Assembly: GCF_003865095.1 (NCBI RefSeq)
Contig: NZ_BHYK01000034.1
Span: forward strand, 1-43,821
DNA: 43,821 bases
Direction: 5' to 3'
Source of the DNA: Clostridium tagluense
Lineage (GTDB): Bacteria; Bacillota; Clostridia; Clostridiales; Clostridiaceae
This document shows, piece by piece, positions 16,997-26,432 of the stretch. The stretch's first letter is position 1. Each line of letters opens with the position of its first letter. The notes beneath the pieces were generated by a model, which ran no database searches, was not told the DNA's origin, and saw nothing but the letters and a program-made list of their open reading frames with translations. The position numbers were made by a program, and so were the translations under genes.

Positions 16997-18322
16997 TTAT
17001 GAGTATATGTCAGAAAATTCAATGTTTATCCTTTCTACATTGCTGTGAATGGATGCGGCTACTTCTTCTCTAACATAAGATTGTTCCTCTACTACTACCA
17101 CTGGTAATTCAATTATAAATTCACTTCCAACCCCAACACTGCTTTCCAAATTAATTGTTCCCTTATGTAGTTCTACAATTGCTTTTACAAGTGAAAGCCC
17201 AATTCCGCTTCCCTCTGCTTCTCTCCTTAAGGTAGAATCCACTTGTGTAAATCTATCAAATACTTTTTCCTTCATATCCATTGGTATTCCTATACCAGTA
17301 TCTTTTACAGAAATCAGTATACTTCCCACTTTATCATATATGCTCACCATTATAGTTCCCCCACATTTTGTGAATTTTATAGAGTTAGAAAGTAAGTTTA
17401 ACATAACTCTTTCAAGTTTTTCTGCATCACAGGAAACTATTCTCTCTTCTATTTCTGTATCAAATATAAGTTGAATTCCTTTACTCTCTACATATTCTGC
17501 AATAGAAAGCGTTATATTTTCTACCACACTTACAATATTATAATTTTTATACTCCATATGCATAAACCCTGAATCAAACTTGTTAATATCAATTAAATTA
17601 TTAATTAATTTTACCAATCTGAAACAATTTTGCTTAGATATATTCATATACTTCTTTAGTTTTTCATGATTAACACAAAATTTTTCCTGACAAAAGGTTT
17701 TATCTATTAATTGAACAACACCTAATATTATATTTAAAGGTGTTTTTAATTCATGAGATATAGTACTAAAAAATTGATCCTTTATGTTTTCATATTCCTT
17801 TGCTTTTTCTATTAAGTTTTCTTTTATCTTAACTTCCTTTTGCAATTCATCTATTTGTATTTTTTCAGTAATATCTCTAAAGTTCCAAACTGTACCACTT
17901 GATTTATATTCTATTATTAGCGGTTGAACTAATAGTTCAACTACTCTTCCATCTTTGAAATTAATAAAGTTTATTTCACTTTGCAAAGCATTAAGCTTTG
18001 CTTTTATACTTTTATCAAGCTCATTTGGATCTATTAATTGGTTTTTAGCATAATTAATCATTTCTATATTATTATTTCTCTGTAAAATTTCTTCAGACAT
18101 TCCCCACATATTAGCAAATTTATTGTTATGATGAATTTTCCTGCCATTTTCATTTACGACTAAAATACCATCCCCAGTTGAGTCTAATATGGCTTGAAGT
18201 ATTTTCTTTTCTTTTACTACCCCTTTCTTTACCCTTGTATGTTTCAAAATATTTGCAAAAATAAAAAAATTAATAACTATTAATGCAATAACTATAAAAG
18301 CAATATGAGCATATACAATCAT
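16997..18322 (-). CDS. Orphan membrane sensor histidine kinase with PAS domain
   Basis: 441 residues from ATG 18322. An AAGGGGG lies 11 bases upstream; an in-frame TTG at 18349 would put that RBS inside the gene. It has one N-terminal membrane helix (about 1-28), a PAS domain (about 42-155, with DGILVVNENG and VWNFRDITEK), HisKA with FFSTISHELKTPLNIILG (phospho-acceptor His near 190) and a HATPase with LLSNSIKF, DTGIGIP and GSGIGLSLVKAIVELHKG. No response regulator is adjacent. Orphan PAS kinases of this architecture phosphorylate Spo0A directly in clostridia, so this is a candidate sporulation kinase by family reasoning, not shown here. Confidence 0.9.
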   Translation of the reverse strand: MIVYAHIAFIVIALIVINFFIFANILKHTRVKKGVVKEKKILQAILDSTGDGILVVNENGRKIHHNNKFANMWGMSEEILQRNNNIEMINYAKNQLIDPNELDKSIKAKLNALQSEINFINFKDGRVVELLVQPLIIEYKSSGTVWNFRDITEKIQIDELQKEVKIKENLIEKAKEYENIKDQFFSTISHELKTPLNIILGVVQLIDKTFCQEKFCVNHEKLKKYMNISKQNCFRLVKLINNLIDINKFDSGFMHMEYKNYNIVSVVENITLSIAEYVESKGIQLIFDTEIEERIVSCDAEKLERVMLNLLSNSIKFTKCGGTIMVSIYDKVGSILISVKDTGIGIPMDMKEKVFDRFTQVDSTLRREAEGSGIGLSLVKAIVELHKGTINLESSVGVGSEFIIELPVVVVEEQSYVREEVAASIHSNVERINIEFSDIYS

Positions 18323-18403
18323 ATCTAATGATACCCCCTTTTGATACAATAATTACCATACTATATAATTACACATAAATACATTTTTTCCTCTATTTAT
18401 AAC

Positions 18404-19645
18404 TTAAAATAAAACTAAATAATCATCAAAAACTATATGTTCCTTTTTGTGTGTTTGTATCTTATGTGTTTCCATATCAATAATAGACGTATTGGGCCCC
18501 TCCCTACTAGTAGAAGTAATTAAATAACGGCTGTTTATACACTCCTTTGGATATCCTAATTTTTTTTCATAATTGTAATCAATATTACCATTTATAATTT
18601 CTTTCACTTTTAATTGCTTGTTAGAAATAAGGCTTTTTCGAAAAATAACTTTATACTTACCATCTAAATTCCAAGAATAATCGGAAGAACTTATAATTTC
18701 ATCACCCTCACATTCTGAAGGTAATTTAATTGTCTTTTTTTCAAGGCTTTCCTTATTTAATATAATCATAGCATCACTATTTTCTTTTCCAAACTTATTT
18801 ACTTCATAATAAATATTATCTTTATCTACTCCAGAAAAAAACTCATAACCATCAAGTCCTTGAATTTCCATATCTACAAAGCTTAATTTTTCATAACCAC
18901 CTTCAATTTCACTAATGAATTTTTTTAGTGGTAAGTATTTAAGACTATCCCGGTAAAAAAATTGTTCTTTTTTAGATTTTCTCCCCCTACGTACCTCATT
19001 ATATATTTGCTGCTTATCATAAGGTTCTAAATAATTTTCTTCATAAACTACACATTCTTCATTTTTTAAAGTGGTCTTAAAAAATACGGAGCGAAGTCCC
19101 CTTAAGAAGGCTTTATCCTCTACTTCGAAATTTTTACCATTATTTATATTATAAAGTATTGCCTTTTCATACCCATAACTTTCAATTGACGTTTCAAAAC
19201 TCTCAAATTCTTCAAAGGTTAATTGATGTTCTTGCTTGAAAAACACTAAGAATTCACCCACATCTAATTTTTCTACTAACAAATTATTAAATCGCGTGTC
19301 CATTTCAAATTTAAATACTGATGTAATCTCAGAAGTATTTATGTTAACACTATTCAAAGTATATTCGTTAATTAAAATCTGTTTTTTAACAGTAAGATAA
19401 TAAAAGCCATCCTCCCCCTCCACTTCACTCTGCTGAAAAAAATCCAATAGTATTTTTTCTTTCCCTATATTAACAGGGCTTATTTTATTATTTTCAATAT
19501 CATAAGTGTAATAATTTATAATGTCTGAGTCTTTAAGCAAGTCATCAAAAACTTTTACTGTTTCCCTTAAAAAAAGTTTTCCTTCTAATTTACAAACAGG
19601 TTCTACCTCCTTATCCAACATTTTTTTCAAATCAATTATTTCCAT
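18404..19645 (-). CDS. Hypothetical protein, 413 residues
   Basis: I do not recognise a family. It is a soluble acidic protein without signal peptide or membrane helix. The second half alternates short beta strands with Trp/Tyr/Asp motifs (IISSSDYSWNLDGKYKVIF, then YLITSTSREGPNTSIID), suggesting a beta-propeller-like or WD-like arrangement. The ATG begins MEIIDLKKML. The gene is followed (minus strand) by the orphan kinase 81 bases downstream, so the two could share a transcript. Confidence 0.65.
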   Translation of the reverse strand: MEIIDLKKMLDKEVEPVCKLEGKLFLRETVKVFDDLLKDSDIINYYTYDIENNKISPVNIGKEKILLDFFQQSEVEGEDGFYYLTVKKQILINEYTLNSVNINTSEITSVFKFEMDTRFNNLLVEKLDVGEFLVFFKQEHQLTFEEFESFETSIESYGYEKAILYNINNGKNFEVEDKAFLRGLRSVFFKTTLKNEECVVYEENYLEPYDKQQIYNEVRRGRKSKKEQFFYRDSLKYLPLKKFISEIEGGYEKLSFVDMEIQGLDGYEFFSGVDKDNIYYEVNKFGKENSDAMIILNKESLEKKTIKLPSECEGDEIISSSDYSWNLDGKYKVIFRKSLISNKQLKVKEIINGNIDYNYEKKLGYPKECINSRYLITSTSREGPNTSIIDMETHKIQTHKKEHIVFDDYLVLF

Positions 19646-19730
19646 AGTTTACTCCTTATTATCTTATTTATTGTATATATTGTAATTATTTACATGTATT
19701 TGTGTTTTATTCAAAAAATATAGATAATAA

Positions 19731-19773
19731 AAAAATAACAAGTAGTATGATAGCATACTTACTTGTTATTTTT
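19731..19773 (-). terminator. Terminator of the aminopeptidase gene
   Basis: AAAAATAACAAGTA and TACTTGTTATTTTT form a 14-pair stem, with a second small inverted repeat (TATG/CATA) in the loop. It lies about 30 bases after the M29 aminopeptidase stop. T-runs occur on both strands, so it may work in both directions. Confidence 0.8.
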
Positions 19774-19805
19774 TATGATATTCAAATTATAAGTTAAATT
19801 ATCAC

Positions 19806-21038
19806 CTAAAGTGCTGCAAAATTTCCATTTTTAAATACAGATACTTCCCTTCCATCCGCTGTAATACCCATTATTTGCAAGTCTTCTGTGCCAACCATAA
19901 AATCTTCATGCACAGTAGAATCATTAACTCCTGATTTTGAAAGTTCCTCATCACTTAAATTTTCACCATTTTTTATGCATACTGGATATGCTTTTCCGAT
20001 AGCCAAATGACAAGAAGCATTTTCATCAAACAGTGTATTATAAAACAATATATTTGAATTTGATATGGGAGAATCATTTGGTACTAATGCTACTTCACCC
20101 AGATAATGTGATCCTTCGTCAGTTTCAATGATGCTCTTTAAAATGTCGTAGCCCTTTTCTGCTTTGAAATCTACAATTTTCCCATCTTTAAAAGTAAGTG
20201 AGAATTTTTCAATTAGATTTCCATTATAGTTTAAAGGTTTTGAGCAAACTACTACTCCATTAACTCCAGTTTTTTTAGGAAGTGTAAATACCTCCTCAGT
20301 CGGCATATTAGCTATAAACTCCACGCCTTCTGGTGTATATTCTGATCCTCCAAGCCATAAATGATTTTCTGGAAGTTCAATTACAAGATCAGTGCCCAAT
20401 GAATTCTTATATTTTAGATATTTAAAATTATTCCCATTTAAAAAGTCCATGCTTTTCTTTAGGTTACTTTTGTGCGTTTCCCAGGAAGCAACAGGGTCAA
20501 TTGTATCTGCCCTTACTGTTTTAAATATAGAGTCCCAAAGTTTTTCCACGGCGACCTCCTCTGATAATTCTGGGAAAACTTTTTTTGCCCAGGCTATAGT
20601 TGGAATTGATGCAACACACCAAACATTTCTATTGCTCATAAGCCTATCTCTATATTCCTTTATTGCATTACTTGCTGCTTTATGTGATTTTGCCATTCTC
20701 TCAGGATTAACATCCTTCATAAGCTCAGGGTCAGAGGCTGAAATATTTAAAAAAGCAGCTCCCTTACGTACATTTGACACATAAAAGTCTCTCTGCCAGT
20801 CTGGATATTCTTCAAAAACCTCTTCTGGAGCATGCATGAATTTTATTTTTGAAGATAATTCATCCCTCCAATTTATAACTACCTCCCTAGCACCTTCAAC
20901 ATAAGCAATTTTAGATAGGATTCTAGCAAAGGGCGCGCACTCTATAGGCGAATTGATTACAAGTGTTTGATCCTTTTGAATGTTAATTCCTGTTTTCACC
21001 AATAAAAGAGCATATTTTTCTAATAATTCATTTTTCAC
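19806..21038 (-). CDS. M29 family (thermophilic) metallo-aminopeptidase
   Basis: 410 residues, the usual size of AmpS/PepS/AmpT. The two-metal site residues of the M29 family are visible in order: Glu in TPEGVEFIANMPTEE, Glu in SHYLGEVALVPNDSPIS, His in NASCHLAIGKAYP, and the VHEDFMVGTED motif with His and Asp near the C-terminus. It removes N-terminal residues from peptides in the cytoplasm. The ATG has AGGAGG at proper spacing. It is monocistronic, with its own terminator. Confidence 0.92.
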   Translation of the reverse strand: MKNELLEKYALLLVKTGINIQKDQTLVINSPIECAPFARILSKIAYVEGAREVVINWRDELSSKIKFMHAPEEVFEEYPDWQRDFYVSNVRKGAAFLNISASDPELMKDVNPERMAKSHKAASNAIKEYRDRLMSNRNVWCVASIPTIAWAKKVFPELSEEVAVEKLWDSIFKTVRADTIDPVASWETHKSNLKKSMDFLNGNNFKYLKYKNSLGTDLVIELPENHLWLGGSEYTPEGVEFIANMPTEEVFTLPKKTGVNGVVVCSKPLNYNGNLIEKFSLTFKDGKIVDFKAEKGYDILKSIIETDEGSHYLGEVALVPNDSPISNSNILFYNTLFDENASCHLAIGKAYPVCIKNGENLSDEELSKSGVNDSTVHEDFMVGTEDLQIMGITADGREVSVFKNGNFAAL

Positions 21039-21218
21039 AATAAAACTCCTCCTTCTACAATTTAAATAATAGTATAAAATCTAATTATGATATTCTAACA
21101 TATACTTTGAGAAAATAATACCACAAAAGGTCATTTTAGGTATTTAATATTAGATTACTTATTAAAGATAATGAATAAGTAATTTATCCACTGATAGTAA
21201 TACAAATCACTTCAAATA

Positions 21219-21246
21219 TTGACAAATATTTCATGTATGGTAATAT
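21219..21246 (+). promoter_or_regulatory. Promoter of the first chemoreceptor gene, with downstream direct repeats
   Basis: A perfect -35 TTGACA (21219-21224) and a -10 TAATAT (21241-21246) are spaced by 16 bases. Two identical copies of TTTGTAAATA follow at 21249-21258 and 21277-21286, 28 bases apart, over the likely transcript start and leader. The repeats might be regulator sites. Confidence 0.55.
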
Positions 21247-21318
21247 GGTTTGTAAATATATATTTATAAATACTTATTTGTAAATAATATACATATATTT
21301 ATAGATTGGAGATTAAAT

Positions 21319-23451
21319 ATGAAAAGTTACAAAGACCTAAACATATCCAGCAAAATAATTCTAGTTATGTCTTTCGTTTTATTGGTATGTTTCTTAGGTA
21401 TATTTTCTATACTACTAAACAATATTTATAAGCAAAGTCTTACTCAAGCTGAAAATATTGCAATTGAGACCTCACATAGATATTCTATGGAGATTCAGAA
21501 CATTTTTAATGAAAAAGTAGTAATTGCACAAACTATGGCAAGTAACATAGAAACCCTTAGAAACAAGCGTCAATTTACCAGGGAACAAGTTATAGAAATT
21601 CAAAAACACATTTTGAAAAAAACGCCTTCCATATACGGAGTTGGAGTTTTTTATGAGCCAAATGCATTTGATGGAAAGGATATTAAGTATGCCGAAAATA
21701 AATCACAGGAATATATATATGGTAAAAAAGGCTTATTCAAACCATATGTCTCAAGAAGTGGAACTGGTTATGCAGTAGAATCAGGCTTTCCAGATGACAG
21801 CACGAAAGAAGAAATGCAATGGTATGATTCTGTAAAAAAAAGCAAAAAAGCTTATTTAAGTGAACCAGGTAATTATACAATAGATAATAAAGATGTGATG
21901 ATTTCACAAGTTGTTGTTCCAATAATTAAAGATGATAATACCTTTGCTGGTGCTATTGTTTTAGATGTTGGAGTATCTGATTTACAAATACTAGCATCTA
22001 AAATAAAACCTATGGGAGGATATGTTGAAATAAATAGCAAAAATGGAGTTTATGCAGCACAACCCCTAAATCCTAAGCTTATACTTGAAAACCCATTAGA
22101 AAAAGATAAAAATTGGAAAACTATACTTAATACTATTGATAATGATAAGGATTACATAGGCTTTGAAACTTCAAGTATCCTAAAAACAAAAGTACTTAGG
22201 GTAACAGTCCCAATTTCAATTCAGGGTTCTGATGTAAAATGGGCTTTTTCAAGTGTTATACCTAAGAATAATATATTAGTTGATTATAATAAAATGCTTA
22301 GTATTTGTCTGATTACAGGTATTCTTTCATTGATTTTATTAATAACTATAATAATGTTTAGTGTACATAAGATAACAAAGCCATTATCACAAACCTTAAA
22401 AGTATTAGATAGAATGTCCGCGGGAGATTTAAGCATTAATATAGATGACTCATATAAAACTAATGATGAGATTGGAAAAATGATGATAGCCCTGGATACT
22501 ACAATAATAAAGCTTAGAAGCATAATTTCAAATGTAGTAAATAAATCATCTGAAATAGAAGATGTATTTAAAGCTGTTCAGTTTTCTATGGACGATCTTA
22601 TTGTAAAAACGGATGAAACTTCAGCAACTGTTGAAGAACTTGCAGCAGGTATGGAAGAAACCGCTGCCTCCGCAGAAGAGATGAATGAATCTACAAATAA
22701 GATGCAATTTAATGTACTAAATATTAAAACTAGAACAGATGGAGGTAAGGTAGCTTCACAAAAAATAAAGCTAAGGGCAGAAGTACTTAAAAATAATGCA
22801 CTCCATTCTTCTAAAAAAGCTTATGACCTATATAATGAAACAAAAGATATTTTATCCTTAGCAATAGAAAAATCGCAATCTGTAGAAAAAATAAATGTTC
22901 TTTCAGATTCAATACTTAAAATATCATCTCAAACTAATCTTTTAGCATTAAATGCCGCAATTGAGGCTGCAAGAGCTGGAGAAACGGGGCGTGGATTTGC
23001 AGTTGTTGCAGAGGAAATAAGAAAACTTGCAGAGCAGTCAAAATCTACTGTAAGTGAAATTCAAAACGTAACCTCTGTAGTTGTGGAATCTGTAAGAGAC
23101 CTTTCAACAAGCTCTGAACAAATATTAAATTTTATTGATAGCCAAGTGTTAAACGATTATAAAGAAATGGTTAATACAGGTGAAACTTATAATACGGATT
23201 CAAAATTTATAGGTAGTTTTGTTACATCAGTAGGAACAAAGATGGATGACCTTTCAACCTCCATAGAAGGAATAGTTACTGCAATAAATGAGGTAACTAC
23301 AACTGTAAATCAAGGATCACAGGGCACACAATCAATTTCTGAAAAAACCTATGAGATACTTGAAAACATAAATAAAGTAAATGAGCTTGTTAAAAAGAGC
23401 GCACAAAGCACCGAAAATCTAAAAGAAGTTGTGTCTATATTTAAATTATAA
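21319..23451 (+). CDS. Methyl-accepting chemotaxis protein with double-Cache sensor
   Basis: 710 residues. Membrane helix 1 is at about 13-35. A large extracellular sensor of dCache_1 type follows (about 40-330, with [15 protein letters not shown] and the [19 protein letters not shown] strand). Then come helix 2 (about 335-355), HAMP (about 356-410) and a cytoplasmic signalling domain whose tip [20 protein letters not shown] is intact. It reports a small-molecule ligand to CheA/CheW. dCache sensors commonly bind amino acids or other small acids; no ligand can be assigned. There is no C-terminal CheR-binding pentapeptide. GGAG seven bases upstream supports the start. Confidence 0.93.
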   Translation: MKSYKDLNISSKIILVMSFVLLVCFLGIFSILLNNIYKQSLTQAENIAIETSHRYSMEIQNIFNEKVVIAQTMASNIETLRNKRQFTREQVIEIQKHILKKTPSIYGVGVFYEPNAFDGKDIKYAENKSQEYIYGKKGLFKPYVSRSGTGYAVESGFPDDSTKEEMQWYDSVKKSKKAYLSEPGNYTIDNKDVMISQVVVPIIKDDNTFAGAIVLDVGVSDLQILASKIKPMGGYVEINSKNGVYAAQPLNPKLILENPLEKDKNWKTILNTIDNDKDYIGFETSSILKTKVLRVTVPISIQGSDVKWAFSSVIPKNNILVDYNKMLSICLITGILSLILLITIIMFSVHKITKPLSQTLKVLDRMSAGDLSINIDDSYKTNDEIGKMMIALDTTIIKLRSIISNVVNKSSEIEDVFKAVQFSMDDLIVKTDETSATVEELAAGMEETAASAEEMNESTNKMQFNVLNIKTRTDGGKVASQKIKLRAEVLKNNALHSSKKAYDLYNETKDILSLAIEKSQSVEKINVLSDSILKISSQTNLLALNAAIEAARAGETGRGFAVVAEEIRKLAEQSKSTVSEIQNVTSVVVESVRDLSTSSEQILNFIDSQVLNDYKEMVNTGETYNTDSKFIGSFVTSVGTKMDDLSTSIEGIVTAINEVTTTVNQGSQGTQSISEKTYEILENINKVNELVKKSAQSTENLKEVVSIFKL

Positions 23452-23517
23452 AAAATACTCTTTCTTGCAATATTTAGAGATTTATTTTCTCCATTATTGC
23501 CAAGAAAGAGTATTTTT
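23452..23517 (+). terminator. Terminator after the first chemoreceptor gene
   Basis: AAAATACTCTTTCTTG right after the stop pairs with CAAGAAAGAGTATTTT ending at 23516, followed by T-rich sequence. The long stem has a ~33-base loop. It may also terminate the convergent MFS fragment transcript. Confidence 0.75.
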
Positions 23518-23557
23518 ATTTAGTTTACACTAAGTTGTTTACAGGCTATCTAATATT

Positions 23558-24115
23558 CTATTTGTCTATTTTTCTCTTATGCCTAAGAACCATAATATTT
23601 ATAGCGGCCATAATAGTTGCTACCATAGCTAAAACCTGAAACGCAATTTGCAAAGAAAACTCATCTGCAATTTTACCTACAATAGGAAATAACACTATCA
23701 TGTATAAACTAAATATCATACTTGCCATTGAAAGTATTGTAGCCCTCTTTTCTGAGGGTATTAATTTATTTATATAATCTCCAACTGCTACAAAAACAAT
23801 AGAATCTATAGTATTTATTACTATAAAAAATATACAATAGTACTTACTTAAGGCAACTCCCCATATACATATAGATATTATTATAGGAAATAGTGTTATG
23901 ATTACTTTCTCTCCTATTTTCTTCTCAATTTTATGTGTTTGAGATGCCGTAATCGCAGCAGCTAACGCTGAAGTAGCTAGTATTACACCTATGCTCCCTT
24001 TTGAAATCCCCCTATCCAACAAGTAGTTCTGAAAATAAAAGAATATGCTTGCATTGAACATAAAAATCCCTTGTGAAAACACAATTAAAAATGCTAGTTT
24101 ATTATTTCCATCCAC
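23558..24115 (-). pseudogene. C-terminal half of an MFS transporter
   Basis: 185 residues with six hydrophobic helices, corresponding to the second half of a 12-helix MFS carrier (YFQNYLLDRGISKGSIGVIL, then DYINKLIPSEKRATILSM). The first half is absent. The only start is a GTG inside the last codons of the ABC-F gene, with a stop codon (TGA) two codons upstream, and an AAAGG lies too close to it. This looks like a 5' deletion that joined the end of the ABC-F gene to a truncated transporter. A functional half-transporter is possible but less likely. Confidence 0.7.
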
Positions 24116-25989
24116 CTTTCAATGGCTTTATCTAATTGTTCTTTGATTTTTTCTTTTTCTCCACCTAATTCTAACAATTTTTCATATTCACAGCCATTTT
24201 GATTCATTTCAATATCTATCTCTTTAAGGTTTGATTCAAGCTCTTGTATTCTACTTTCTAAGGTTTCTACTTCTCTTAGCTTATTATTGCTTGTTTGTTT
24301 TTGAGTGTTTTCTTTATTCTTTGACTTTTTCTCTTTTTCCTTATTAGGGGTCTCTATTTTAGTTCGCTTAAATTCATTTTTCTTTTCTTTGTAATATTCA
24401 TAATTTCCCTGGTAACTTACAATCTTTTTATCTTCTATTTCACATATTCTTATGGCAAGTTTGTTTATGAAAAATCTATCATGAGATATAAATAATATAG
24501 TTCCACTAAACTCCATTAAAGCTTCTTCAAGGTTCTCTCTTGAATCTATATCCAAATGATTTGTAGGTTCATCAAGTATCAAAAGATTTATGTCATTTTG
24601 AATTAGCATGCAAAGCTTAAGTCTACTTTTTTCTCCTCCTGAGAGATTTTTAACCTTTTTAAAAACACTTTCTCCATAAAATAAAAACTTAGCAAGTATT
24701 CCTCTAGCTGGACCTTCTAAGATAAACATATCCTCTCTAAAAGTATCAATCACGGTTAAATCTTCATTATTAAAAGTTATATTTTGAGGAAGATATCCTA
24801 TTTTAGTGTTAGACCCTAACTTGACTTCGCCATAATCCCCCTGAACTTCACCTAAAAGCGTTTTTATTATAGTTGATTTCCCACTTCCATTATCTCCTAA
24901 TAAAGCCGTGCATTCACCATATCTAATCTCTAAATTTAAATCCTCTAATATTTCCTTTTGGTCAAAGCTTTTACATAAGCCTTTAATACTTACTACATCC
25001 CTGCCAGATCTATCAGTCTCCGCAAAATCCAATTGAATTTTAGGTTGATTTATTAGAGGCTTATCGACTCTTACTACTTTATCTAATCTTTTTTGCATAC
25101 TTGCTGCTCTTTTGAAAAACTTTTCGTTATCCGCCTGAATAGCCCATGCCCTTAGTTGTTTTATTGCTTTTTCCATAGCCTTTATTTTTTTCTGTTGATC
25201 TTTAAATGCTTCAAATTGTTCAACAACTCTTCTTTCCTTTTCTTTAACGTAATAAGAATAATTACCATTATAAAGTGATGTTTCGCCATCCTCAATTTCA
25301 ACTATCTTTGTTACAACTCTATCCAAAAAATATCTATCATGGGAAATAACTATTACTGTACCTTTGTATCCTTTAAGATAAGCTTCCAGCCATTCTATAG
25401 ATGTCACATCTAAATGATTTGAAGGCTCATCAAGAAGAAGTATATCTGGATTTTCAAGTAAAATTTTGCCTAATATCACAATGGTTTTTTCACCACCACT
25501 TAGGCTTATAAAATCCCTACTTAGAAAGTCCTCAGTAAACTTTAATCCAGTACATACCTTACTCATTTTTTCTTCTATTTCGTAACCATCTTTTGCTTCA
25601 TAAAGTTCATTGAGTTCACCATATTTTCTTAATGCATATTCTAATTCACGGTCCTTTAAACTCGCCATTTGCACTTCTAATATTTTAAGTTCTCTATTTA
25701 TTTGGTATTGAATTTTAAAAGCAATTTTTAAAACATCTATTACTTTAAACTGCTGCGGATAATCTGGTATTTGATGTAAATATCCTACAGTGGCATTTTT
25801 TCTTATGGATATGCTACCTTTATCTTGGCTTTCTAAACCCGCAATAATTTTGAAAATTGTAGTTTTACCACAACCATTTCTTCCTATTAAGCCAACTCTT
25901 TCATCACTTTGAACTTCAAAAGTAATACTTTCAAAAATCCTATTTCCACCAAAATATTTTTCTACTTCTTTTAACGCTACTTCTATCAT
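24094..25989 (-). CDS. ABC-F family ATPase (ribosome-associated, possible antibiotic protection)
   Basis: 631 residues, two ATPase domains and no membrane segment. Domain 1 has GLIGRNGCGKTT, LSGGEK and LLLDEPSNHLD; domain 2 has LLGDNGSGKST, LSGGEKSRL and LLILDEPTNHLD. The interdomain linker (about 240-320, helical, with RAWAIQADNEKFFKRAASM) is the P-site-reaching element of ABC-F proteins. A charged coiled-coil C-terminal extension (about 540-631) is typical of Uup/YdiF-like and some resistance forms. These proteins bind the ribosomal E site and ease translation, or eject antibiotics. AGGAGG precedes the ATG. An attenuator-like leader upstream favours an antibiotic-responsive member, but the subfamily cannot be fixed by eye. 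Confidence 0.9.
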   Translation of the reverse strand: MIEVALKEVEKYFGGNRIFESITFEVQSDERVGLIGRNGCGKTTIFKIIAGLESQDKGSISIRKNATVGYLHQIPDYPQQFKVIDVLKIAFKIQYQINRELKILEVQMASLKDRELEYALRKYGELNELYEAKDGYEIEEKMSKVCTGLKFTEDFLSRDFISLSGGEKTIVILGKILLENPDILLLDEPSNHLDVTSIEWLEAYLKGYKGTVIVISHDRYFLDRVVTKIVEIEDGETSLYNGNYSYYVKEKERRVVEQFEAFKDQQKKIKAMEKAIKQLRAWAIQADNEKFFKRAASMQKRLDKVVRVDKPLINQPKIQLDFAETDRSGRDVVSIKGLCKSFDQKEILEDLNLEIRYGECTALLGDNGSGKSTIIKTLLGEVQGDYGEVKLGSNTKIGYLPQNITFNNEDLTVIDTFREDMFILEGPARGILAKFLFYGESVFKKVKNLSGGEKSRLKLCMLIQNDINLLILDEPTNHLDIDSRENLEEALMEFSGTILFISHDRFFINKLAIRICEIEDKKIVSYQGNYEYYKEKKNEFKRTKIETPNKEKEKKSKNKENTQKQTSNNKLREVETLESRIQELESNLKEIDIEMNQNGCEYEKLLELGGEKEKIKEQLDKAIERWMEIIN

Positions 25990-26043
25990 TATTAATTCCT
26001 CCTATATATTTGCAATATAAATTTTTCTCTACAAAATAATAAA

Positions 26044-26070
26044 ACCCCCGCAATAAATACTTGCCGGAGT
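26044..26070 (-). terminator. Attenuator-like hairpin in the ABC-F leader
   Basis: On the minus strand ACTCCG pairs with CGGGGGT (one G-T pair), followed by TTTTATTATTTT. It lies between the predicted ABC-F promoter and the ABC-F start, about 55 bases before the ATG. Transcripts from that promoter would meet it before the gene, as in antibiotic-induced ABC-F genes. An alternative antiterminator fold was not worked out. Confidence 0.6.
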
Positions 26071-26111
26071 TTTTGTGTTTTGATTTTAATGTAAATCAGA
26101 TATACTAATTC

Positions 26112-26141
26112 ATTATATAATCGCAGTAAAAAACCAGGCAA
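26112..26141 (-). promoter_or_regulatory. Predicted promoter of the ABC-F gene
   Basis: TATAAT (26117-26112) is preceded at 18 bases by TTGCCT (26141-26136). The -35 lies inside the terminator stem of the upstream small gene. The transcript would carry a leader of about 115 bases including the attenuator-like hairpin. Confidence 0.5.
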
Positions 26142-26160
26142 GATAGTCCTCACCTGGTTT
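26131..26160 (-). terminator. Terminator of the 48-residue gene
   Basis: AAACCAGG and CCTGGTTT form an eight-pair GC-containing stem with a 14-base loop, followed on the minus strand by six T. It lies 25 bases after the small gene's stop. Confidence 0.85.
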
Positions 26161-26184
26161 CAAAATAACATAATTATAATGTAT

Positions 26185-26331
26185 TTAAGGCAAAGATAAC
26201 TCACTTCTTTTTAGTGATATATTCAATTTTGAACAGACTTCTCCCGTAAAATTGAAATCAGTATGTGTAATTCCAGATAATGCCATTGGTAGTCTGTCTA
26301 AAATTGTATTTTCTAAAAAGAACTTAGCCAT
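26185..26331 (-). CDS. Small protein of 48 residues, own transcription unit
   Basis: A complete small gene: promoter at 26369-26397, GGAGGTG ribosome site, ATG, stop, then a strong terminator. The product (MAKFFLENTILDRLPMALSG at the start) is neutral to slightly basic, has one Cys and no membrane helix, and contains THTDFNFTGEVCSKLN. I recognise no family. Two ATGs are adjacent (26334 and 26331); the second is better spaced from the RBS. It could be a stand-alone peptide, or less likely a regulatory leader for the ABC-F gene downstream. Confidence 0.65.
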   Translation of the reverse strand: MAKFFLENTILDRLPMALSGITHTDFNFTGEVCSKLNISLKRSELSLP

Positions 26332-26368
26332 CATTTTCACCTCCGTATATTAAAAACTTAATAATTTA

Positions 26369-26397
26369 ATTTTACCATAAATTTTATTTAATATCAA
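26369..26397 (-). promoter_or_regulatory. Promoter of the 48-residue gene
   Basis: On the minus strand TTGATA (26397-26392), 17 bases, then TAAAAT (26374-26369): a good sigma-A pattern about 30 bases before the ribosome site. Confidence 0.6.
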
Positions 26398-26432
26398 TAA
26401 TGTAATTTTTTATTATTCTACAAGTTTAATAA

